Assembly (NCBI GenBank): GCA_964593895.1
Contig: CAZQKL010000029.1
Coordinates: 1-19,703 of the forward strand
DNA from: CAZQKL01 sp964593895 [NCBI: uncultured bacterium]
GTDB lineage: Bacteria > DYJV01
Reading direction: 5' to 3'
DNA: 19,703 nucleotides
The notes below the pieces were generated by a model. It made no database searches. It had not been told where the DNA came from and was given only the letters and a program-made list of their open reading frames with translations. A program made the position numbers and the translations under genes. Positions 14,519 through 19,703 of this stretch are shown here, piece by piece (positions within the stretch are counted from its first letter, which is position 1; each line of letters opens with the position of its first letter).

Positions 14519-15286
14519 ATGTATACATTAACATTAACCACAGATTTTGGAAATTCCTTATTTCCAGCAATTCTAAAAGGTGTTTTATTAAAAATAAATC
14601 CTTCATTGAAAATAATTACAATTTCAAACAGCATTGAAAAATTTAATATTCATCAAGCAAAATTTATTATTGAAAATTCTTATCATTATTTCCCTGAAAA
14701 AACAATACATTTATGTGTAGTTGACCCTGGAGTTGGCTCTGAAAGAAAAGGAATAATTGTAAAAACAGAAAAATATTTTTTCGTAGGACCTGATAATGGG
14801 ATTTTTTCGTTTTTAAAGGAGAATGATATCCTTGAAATTTATGAAATTAATTATAAACCAGAAAATTGCTCAGCAACATTTCATGCAAGAGACATATTTG
14901 CTCCTGTTTGTGGGTTTATTTCTCTAAACAGAAAATTTGAATATTTTTCAAAAAAAATTCCAATTAAGAAAACTTTTACTTTTACCAATGATTTCTTTGA
15001 AGATAGGTTTAAAGTTATTTTTATTGACGATTTTGGAAATATTTTTCTAAATATAAAAAAAGATGAGTTTTTTGAGATAACAAAAGGAAAAAATTTTGAG
15101 CTCAACTTTAAAGGAAAGGTTTTTAAAAAATTACATAATTCTTATTCAGAAGTAAAAAAGGGAGAGCTTCTTCTTTTAATAAACAGTTTTAATTATCTTG
15201 AAATAGCGGTTAGAGAAGGTAATGCAAAAGAAATTTTAAATGCTAAAGTGGGGGATAGATATGAAATCAAAACTTACAACTCTTAA
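14519..15286 (+). CDS. SAM hydroxide adenosyltransferase (DUF62 / SAM hydrolase)
   Basis: This family splits S-adenosylmethionine with water (hydroxide) into adenosine and methionine and is related to fluorinase. The 255-residue protein carries TTDFG (7-11), VVDPGVGSERKG (67-78), GPDNG (90-94), FHARDIFAP (121-129) and a later DDFGNIFLNI segment. Asp69, Arg76 and His122 match the Asp-Arg-His set known for the SAM hydrolases, so it should be a hydrolase and not a halogenase. The start is fixed by TTDFG standing almost at the N-terminus, as is usual. There is no Shine-Dalgarno sequence, consistent with a leaderless message. The next gene starts inside its last 26 bases, so it is coupled to the CoA-transferase-like genes. 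Its cellular purpose is not known, possibly SAM or methionine balance. Confidence 0.92.
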   Translation: MYTLTLTTDFGNSLFPAILKGVLLKINPSLKIITISNSIEKFNIHQAKFIIENSYHYFPEKTIHLCVVDPGVGSERKGIIVKTEKYFFVGPDNGIFSFLKENDILEIYEINYKPENCSATFHARDIFAPVCGFISLNRKFEYFSKKIPIKKTFTFTNDFFEDRFKVIFIDDFGNIFLNIKKDEFFEITKGKNFELNFKGKVFKKLHNSYSEVKKGELLLLINSFNYLEIAVREGNAKEILNAKVGDRYEIKTYNS

Positions 15287-16019
15287 AGAAGCTATATCTG
15301 TAATTAAAGATGGAGATATGGTTGCTATTGGAGGAATTGGACAGAATAAAGTTCCAATTGAAGCGGTAAAAGAGATTGTAAGACAGGGAAAGAAAAACCT
15401 CCATATTGTTGGAAGAGAAAAAGGTATTGATTTTGAAATTCTTATTGCAAATGGATGTGTAAAAAAAGTTTCATCTGCTTATGTTGGACTTGAGGAATTT
15501 GGTCTTGCTAATAATTTCAGAAAAGCATGTGAAAATGGTGAAATTGAATTTTTAGAGCACACATGCGGTTCAATTATTAATGCTTTAAGAGCTGGAGCAA
15601 TGGGAATTCCTTTTATTCCTATTAAAGGTTTATACGGTTCAGACCTTTTAAAAGTGAGAAAAGATTTTAAAGAGTTTGTGTGTCCTTTTACAGGCGAAAA
15701 ACTTGTTTTAATTCCAGCAATAAATCCAGATGTATGTATAATTCATGCACATGAATCAGATGAATTTGGAAACATCAGGTCATATGGGACAAGGTTTGAA
15801 GATGTTTTAATGGTAAAAGCATCAAAGATTTCAATTGTGACAGTAGAAAGAATAATTCCTCAAAAAGAAATAAGAAAAGAACCTGAAAAAACCACAATTC
15901 CCTACTTTTATGTTAACTATGTTTGTGAAGTGCCAGGCGGAGCAAAACCAACTTCTCTATTTGGAGAATACCCTGTTGATAGGGAAATGATGAAAAAATT
16001 AATAAAAGGAGGGATGTAA
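15261..16019 (+). CDS. CoA-transferase-like subunit A (GctA / IpdA-type)
   Basis: This is the A subunit of a class I CoA-transferase-fold enzyme, of the glutaconate CoA-transferase / IpdAB group, with 252 residues. Visible signatures are the GDMVAIGGIGQNKVP loop (18-32), FLEHTCGSI (97-105), AGAMGIPFIPIKGLYGSDL (111-129), PDVCIIHAHESDEFGNI near 160-176 and the VTVERII segment. An ATG at 15240 would add seven residues but has no ribosome site. The ATG at 15261 has GGGGGA six bases upstream and gives the usual MTLKEAI-like N-terminus, so I chose it. It lacks the roughly 70-residue C-terminal extension of Acidaminococcus GctA. It overlaps the SAM hydrolase gene and needs the B subunit, which lies unusually 513 bases further on. 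Reaction uncertain: transferase or hydrolase. Confidence 0.85.
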   Translation: MKSKLTTLKEAISVIKDGDMVAIGGIGQNKVPIEAVKEIVRQGKKNLHIVGREKGIDFEILIANGCVKKVSSAYVGLEEFGLANNFRKACENGEIEFLEHTCGSIINALRAGAMGIPFIPIKGLYGSDLLKVRKDFKEFVCPFTGEKLVLIPAINPDVCIIHAHESDEFGNIRSYGTRFEDVLMVKASKISIVTVERIIPQKEIRKEPEKTTIPYFYVNYVCEVPGGAKPTSLFGEYPVDREMMKKLIKGGM

Positions 16020-16020
16020 A

Positions 16021-16260
16021 TTGACAGTAAAAACATATTATAAAAATAAAAATTGGTTTGTCATGGAATTGCCTTCAAAACTAATTAAAGAAGATAGCTA
16101 TGTTAGAGATTTTCTAAATTATTTGAAAATAAAAGAAATTATTTCTAAATCAAAAATCAAAAAAAAAGACATAAATTTATTAAGTGAAGAAATTAAATTC
16201 AGAATGTGGGAAAATAATAAAGAAAGAATTTTGAAAGAAATAAAAAATGAAATTCTCTAA
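16021..16260 (+). CDS. Antitoxin-like small protein (partner of a PIN toxin remnant)
   Basis: This 79-residue basic, Lys- and Ile-rich protein starts with TTG directly after the gctA stop, with GGAGGG (16008-16013) at ideal spacing. It resembles the small antitoxins encoded ahead of PIN-domain toxins: a short N-terminal strand region (KTYYKNKNWFVMELP), then helices with LKIKEIISKSKIKKKDI and a LSEEIKFRMWENNK segment near the C-terminus. The resemblance is from pattern memory, not a search. Its last residues (LKEIKNEIL) look like they could continue into the N-terminally truncated toxin that follows, in another frame, with a 14-base overlap. G+C is far below that of the flanking genes. It probably has little to neutralise now, or it may persist as a passenger or as a regulator of the operon. 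Confidence 0.5.
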   Translation: MTVKTYYKNKNWFVMELPSKLIKEDSYVRDFLNYLKIKEIISKSKIKKKDINLLSEEIKFRMWENNKERILKEIKNEIL

Positions 16261-16522
16261 ATTAACAGAAAAAGAAATCAATGAAATATTACTTTTAATA
16301 CTTAGAAGAGTTGAAATTATAGATGATAGACTTATACCTATCAAATATAAAAAACTAGCGTATGATTTAACCATTGATATAGATATTAATGATTTCTTTT
16401 TTGTATTATTATCTTTATATTTGGATGCTAAACTATGGACTGGTGATAAAAAATTATGTAAATCATTACATAAAAAAGGATATGAGATATGTTTAACAAC
16501 AACTGAATTAAAAAAATTTTAG
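16247..16522 (+). pseudogene. PIN-domain toxin remnant lacking the N-terminal catalytic part
   Basis: This 91-residue frame matches the C-terminal two thirds of a PIN-domain ribonuclease of the small toxin type. Seen are the helix SKLTEKEINEILLLILRRVE (4-23), the DIDINDFFFVLLSLYL segment (44-59) with the third acidic residue (Asp49), LWTGDKKL (63-70) with Asp67, and the closing KGYEICLTTTELKKF. A complete PIN toxin of about 130 residues starts with a strand ending in Asp-Thr-Asn and has a Glu on the next helix. Both metal-binding positions are absent here, and an in-frame TAA at 16241 blocks any upstream extension. It should therefore be inactive. Together with the preceding gene it forms a 502-base island of about 20% G+C between the two enzyme subunit genes. 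Confidence 0.65.
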
Positions 16523-16532
16523 GAGTTAAAAC

Positions 16533-17312
16533 ATGAAAGCAACAATTCCAGATATTATGGCTTATGCTCTCAGTAAAGAAGTTAAAAATGGAGAAATTTT
16601 TCTTCAGGGATTATCTTCACCCCTTCCAATGGTTGCTGGGCTTATTGCCAAGAAATTCCATGCTCCAGATTCAGTTTTTATAAATGTTGCAGATAGTATT
16701 GACCCTGAACCTGAAAAAGTCCCTTTCTCAACTGCTTCATGGGAACTTACAAAAAATTGTGTAAGTTTTATAGACTTAATTGAAGTTTTTGATATTGCTC
16801 AACAGGGAAAACTTGGAATGATTTTCTTAGGGGGAGCTCAAATTGATAAGTATGGTAACACAAATTTAAGTGTTATAGGTGATTACCACAAACCAAAAGT
16901 TAGATTACCAGGTGGTGCTGCAAGTTCATATTTATGTGCTATTGCCCAGAGAACAGTTTTATGGACAACAAATCAAACAAAAAGAGTTTTTGTGGAAAAG
17001 GTTGATTTTATTACAGGTCAGGGATATCTTGAAGGTGGAAATTCAAGAGAAAAATTGGGGCTACCTGGAAAAGGTCCTGCAAAAGTAATTACAAATTTAG
17101 GAACTTACGATTTTGATGAAAAAACAAAACATATGAGATTATGCACAATTCATCCAGGAGTATCAATTGATATGATAAAAGAAAACACAGGCTTTGATTT
17201 AATTATTCCTGAAAATATCCCTTTAACTGAAGAGCCACCATTAGAAGTTTTAGAATTCATGAATAAAATTGACCCAAATAATGTAAGAGCTATGGGAGTA
17301 AAATTGCCATGA
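16533..17312 (+). CDS. CoA-transferase-like subunit B (GctB / IpdB-type), catalytic Glu absent
   Basis: This is the B subunit of the class I CoA-transferase-fold enzyme, with 259 residues and recognisable GctB features along its length: LSSPLPMVAGLIAKKFHAPD (27-46), FLGGAQIDKYGNTNLS, IGDYHKPKVRLPGGAASS, EKVDFITGQGYLEGG and ENTGFDLIIP. Aligned from memory with Acidaminococcus GctB, its catalytic Glu54 corresponds to Val52 here (APD motif, then position +6), and no Glu is adjacent. Loss of this residue is known in IpdAB-type enzymes, which hydrolyse ring or beta-keto acyl-CoA bonds instead of transferring CoA. The start has AGGAG (16522-16526) about six bases upstream. The stop overlaps the DUF3786 start (ATGA). 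The A-subunit gene is separated from it by the toxin-antitoxin remnant. Confidence 0.85.
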   Translation: MKATIPDIMAYALSKEVKNGEIFLQGLSSPLPMVAGLIAKKFHAPDSVFINVADSIDPEPEKVPFSTASWELTKNCVSFIDLIEVFDIAQQGKLGMIFLGGAQIDKYGNTNLSVIGDYHKPKVRLPGGAASSYLCAIAQRTVLWTTNQTKRVFVEKVDFITGQGYLEGGNSREKLGLPGKGPAKVITNLGTYDFDEKTKHMRLCTIHPGVSIDMIKENTGFDLIIPENIPLTEEPPLEVLEFMNKIDPNNVRAMGVKLP

Positions 17313-18127
17313 AGCTTTCTCCTGTAACTGTTGTTGAAAAAACACCAAAAACAAATTGTGGTGAATGTGGATATCCCACATGCATTGCGTTTGCAACTGC
17401 ATTAACGAGAAAAAAGGTCTATTACACAAAATGCCCTTATTTTAAAGCTGATGCAAAATTTATAAAACTAATAGACCAGCTTTTTGTTTCTGAAAAGAAT
17501 GATAAAAAACCTGGTGATACTGCTGTTAATATGCTTGTGGAAAGATTGAAATATAAAGATTTTTTAGAATTAGCAAAATATCTTGGTGCTGAAATCAAGA
17601 AAGAAAATAATTGTGAAATCTTAAAGTTAAATTATTTAAAATACTTGGCAACTGTAAAAAAGGGAAAAGACAAAATTTTTGTTGAATGTGATAAAAAAGA
17701 TTTTGATGTGTGGGATAAAATTTTAATACTAAATTATCTCTATTTTTGCGGTAAAACTGGTTTATCTGGAGAATGGATAGCAATGGAAAGCATGCCAAAT
17801 TCAATATCAAAAGTAAAAGCATTAAAGAGAGATTGTGAGGAGCCTTTGAAAGATTTTTTTAAAGGAAAAAAGGAAGTTTTAATTCAAAAAATAAAAAATC
17901 TTCCACATAAATTTCTTGAAAAACCAGAATGCCAGTCAGATATTTGTGCTGTTATATATGTTTTTCCGATGGTTCCCATAAGAATAAATTTCTGGGATGA
18001 ACTTCCTCAAGAAGGATTTGATGCAAATGTGAAATTTTTATTTGATAAAAATGCTTTAAACTATCTTGACCTTGAAGCTCTTGTTTTTGCCTCTGAAAAA
18101 ATTGTTGAAGAACTTGTAAGAGGGTAA
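17309..18127 (+). CDS. DUF3786 protein with N-terminal 4Fe-4S motif
   Basis: The 272-residue protein begins with an iron-sulfur motif of the type found at the N-terminus of RnfB and the corrinoid protein large subunit of acetyl-CoA synthase. Cys17, Cys20, Cys25 and Cys42 have C-x2-C-x4-C-x16-C spacing within TNCGECGYPTC and TKCPYF. The rest, with a WIAMESMPNSISKVKA-like segment, a late RINFWDELPQEGF segment and LDLEALVFASEKIVEEL at the end, matches DUF3786. That domain is common in strict anaerobes and has no established function. The ATGA overlap with the B-subunit gene makes translational coupling and a joint role likely. It might carry electrons to, or repair, the enzyme encoded upstream, but that is inference. 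Confidence 0.8.
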   Translation: MKLSPVTVVEKTPKTNCGECGYPTCIAFATALTRKKVYYTKCPYFKADAKFIKLIDQLFVSEKNDKKPGDTAVNMLVERLKYKDFLELAKYLGAEIKKENNCEILKLNYLKYLATVKKGKDKIFVECDKKDFDVWDKILILNYLYFCGKTGLSGEWIAMESMPNSISKVKALKRDCEEPLKDFFKGKKEVLIQKIKNLPHKFLEKPECQSDICAVIYVFPMVPIRINFWDELPQEGFDANVKFLFDKNALNYLDLEALVFASEKIVEELVRG

Positions 18128-18130
18128 TGT

Positions 18131-19703
18131 ATGGATGAAAAAATTTTTTTTGATATGTTTATAACATTTAACGATGATAAAACAGAGGCATATATCAACA
18201 TTAGACCTAACTCAAGAATTGACCCAGAAAATCTTAAAGAGTCAATAAAACAAGCATTCATAAAAATAAAGTCATCATTAAAAGTTTCAGGTATAAATTA
18301 TGGAATTATTTCTGATGAAGAAATAATTGAAAAATTAAAATATTATTGTTCCTTAGATGAACAGAAAAGAAAATCAGATATTTTTACATTTGTAATTGCA
18401 AAAGGAACTCCACCTAAAAATGGTGAGGATAGTATTTTAATAGAGCATGTAAAACTGAAAAAACAAACTCATGGAACAATTGATGAGAAAACAGGAAAAA
18501 TTAATCACAAAGATTTAGGTTTTTCTGAAAGAATTGTTCAAGAAGGAACTAAAATCGTAACAATTGTAAAACCAACTAAAGGTGAGCCTGGAGTTAATGT
18601 TCTTGGAGAACCGATTGAGCCTATTCCAGGAAAGCTTGTTCATAAAATTAAGTATGACAGAAAAACAATTTTAGAGCAGGAAACACCTCTTGAAATTAAT
18701 TACATAGCGAAAAAGGAAGGTTTTATATACAAAGACAATCAGAAAGGATATTTTATTGATGAGAGAGTATTAACAAAAGCTGTTGATTATAAAATTGGGA
18801 ATATTGAAGGTAAAGAAGTTGAAGACTCAACTGTTGTTGTTCAAGGTGAAAATGATATTTTTGAAGATTCAGTAAAATCTGGGTTTAAAGTTGAAGCAAG
18901 CAAAATAAAAATTAAAGGAAATGTTGGGATAGAGGCGCAAGTAAAAGGAAAACATGTTGAAATTCTTGGAGTTGTTAATAAAAATGCAGTTGTTGAAGGT
19001 GAAAATGTCAAAGTAAACAAATTTTTAGGTGAAATTTTAAAAGGGAAAATCGTTTATCTAAATGAAATTTCAGGAGCAAAAGCTTTAAGTGAAGTAATAA
19101 TTGCAAAAAATTCTCTTTCTTCAAAGCTTATGGGTTCAGAAATAATTATTTTAAATGAAGCAAGAGGTTCTGAATTAATTTCAGATAAATTTATTTTTGT
19201 AAACAGGTTCTGCGGTGGGGCAAAGCAAAAGATAAAGATTGACCCTTATGTTTTACCAGAAAAAGAAAATAAGGTAAAGAAATTAAAATCCCAGCTTAAA
19301 ATTTTAAAAGATGAATATGAAAAAGTTGAATTCAATATAAATGAGGTGAATGAAAAAATTGAAAAAATTTTCCCTAAAATTGAGGAAATTATCAATAAAT
19401 ACATAAAGTTTTCTCCAGAAAAAGAAGAAAAGCAGAAAAAGATTGTAATTAATTTTTTTGCAAAAGGTAAATGGAAAGATTTGGAAGAGAAATTAAAAAT
19501 TGAATTTAAACCTGAGGATGTTTATTTTCTTAAACAGTTTCATCATAGTTCAGTGAAAAAGGAAAATTTTTTACTTGAAAAAGAGACAATTGAAAAAAAT
19601 ATATCTCAAATAAACAAAGAAATTAATGAAATATCTGAGGTTTACAAAAAAGCTGTGATAATTATAAAAGAAATCAAAAATTCAATTATTGAAGTTGAAT
19701 TTG
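18131..19703 (+). CDS. FapA-family (DUF342) protein, partial
   Basis: The frame is open from the ATG at 18131 to the window end, about 524 residues, and the C-terminus is missing. The start has AAGAGGG (18118-18124) six bases upstream and lies three bases after the DUF3786 stop. The order is an N-terminal domain (about 1-110); a segment with PTKGEPGVNVLGEPIEPIPG near residues 149-168, which is the FapA/DUF342 hallmark; a repeat-rich beta-helix region (about 220-400) with alternating Val/Ile and Gly/Asn; and a long charged helical, probably coiled-coil, region (about 375-524). FapA proteins are implicated in flagellar or polar assembly in Vibrio and occur widely in other bacteria. No flagellar gene is visible here, so its role in this operon is unclear. 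Confidence 0.8.
   Translation, partial: MDEKIFFDMFITFNDDKTEAYINIRPNSRIDPENLKESIKQAFIKIKSSLKVSGINYGIISDEEIIEKLKYYCSLDEQKRKSDIFTFVIAKGTPPKNGEDSILIEHVKLKKQTHGTIDEKTGKINHKDLGFSERIVQEGTKIVTIVKPTKGEPGVNVLGEPIEPIPGKLVHKIKYDRKTILEQETPLEINYIAKKEGFIYKDNQKGYFIDERVLTKAVDYKIGNIEGKEVEDSTVVVQGENDIFEDSVKSGFKVEASKIKIKGNVGIEAQVKGKHVEILGVVNKNAVVEGENVKVNKFLGEILKGKIVYLNEISGAKALSEVIIAKNSLSSKLMGSEIIILNEARGSELISDKFIFVNRFCGGAKQKIKIDPYVLPEKENKVKKLKSQLKILKDEYEKVEFNINEVNEKIEKIFPKIEEIINKYIKFSPEKEEKQKKIVINFFAKGKWKDLEEKLKIEFKPEDVYFLKQFHHSSVKKENFLLEKETIEKNISQINKEINEISEVYKKAVIIIKEIKNSIIEVEF

Noticed and set aside
14881-15105. A minus-strand open frame inside the SAM hydrolase gene
   Set aside because: It overlaps the conserved FHARDIFAP to DDFGNI region of a well-supported gene and has no features of its own.
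15240-15260. Upstream ATG giving a seven-residue longer CoA-transferase-like subunit A
   Set aside because: No ribosome site precedes 15240, while the ATG at 15261 has GGGGGA at good spacing and gives the family's usual N-terminus.
1-19703. CRISPR arrays, tRNA or rRNA genes, transposases and integrases
   Set aside because: I looked for regularly spaced repeats, tRNA-like cloverleaf and TTCRANYC arms, and transposase motifs, and found none. Almost all of the window is protein-coding and the longest gene-free stretch is 156 bases.

Overview
The window is a densely coded, very AT-rich stretch of a bacterial chromosome. A hand count gives about 32% G+C in one coding sample (15541-15840). Most genes start behind good AAGGAGG-type ribosome sites, and the promoters resemble sigma70 sites (TTGACT -35 boxes). 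The gene set suggests a Gram-negative anaerobe: a WaaG-like LPS-core glycosyltransferase, a lipid-A-type membrane protein, a tripartite (TRAP) organic-acid importer, CoA-dependent acid metabolism, a DUF3786 iron-sulfur protein and a FapA-family protein. It recalls Thermodesulfobacteriota, Deferribacterota and similar lineages, but no marker gene here fixes the taxonomy.

Region 1 (1-6110, minus strand) is a long polycistron. It begins with the TRAP importer genes dctP-dctQ-dctM, with a terminator-like hairpin after dctP. It continues through a Gx-type transporter, RNase PH (rph), an unusual fusion of an RdgB/HAM1 nucleotide pyrophosphatase with a family 2 glycosyltransferase, a LAB_N membrane protein and a DedA protein cut by the window edge. 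Region 2 (6267-8009, plus strand) is a divergently transcribed AMP-forming acyl-CoA synthetase. The shared 156-base intergenic region suggests that an imported organic acid is activated to its CoA thioester. A strong GC-rich hairpin lies between it and the convergent gene that follows.

Region 3 (8041-14474, minus strand) is a five-gene run. In transcription order it holds a GT4 glycosyltransferase, a biotin-dependent carboxyltransferase subunit, an ABC-2 exporter ATPase and permease, and a membrane-bound GAF-PAS-GGDEF diguanylate cyclase.

Region 4 (14519-19703, plus strand) opens with a SAM hydroxide adenosyltransferase whose promoter suggests an almost leaderless mRNA. It continues with the two subunits of a glutaconate-CoA-transferase-like enzyme, a DUF3786 protein with an N-terminal 4Fe-4S motif, and a FapA-family protein that runs off the window. 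The two enzyme subunits are separated by a 502-base, roughly 20% G+C island. The island encodes an antitoxin-like protein and a PIN toxin lacking its N-terminal catalytic part, so it looks like a decayed toxin-antitoxin pair inside a metabolic operon. The enzyme's B subunit has valine where glutaconate CoA-transferase has its catalytic glutamate, so it may act as a hydrolase (IpdAB-like) rather than a transferase.

The most unusual items are the toxin-antitoxin remnant inside the operon, the RdgB-GT2 fusion, the Glu-less GctAB-like enzyme paired with DUF3786, and the near-leaderless promoter. I found no RNA genes, CRISPR arrays or insertion sequences. No gene-free stretch exceeds 300 bases.
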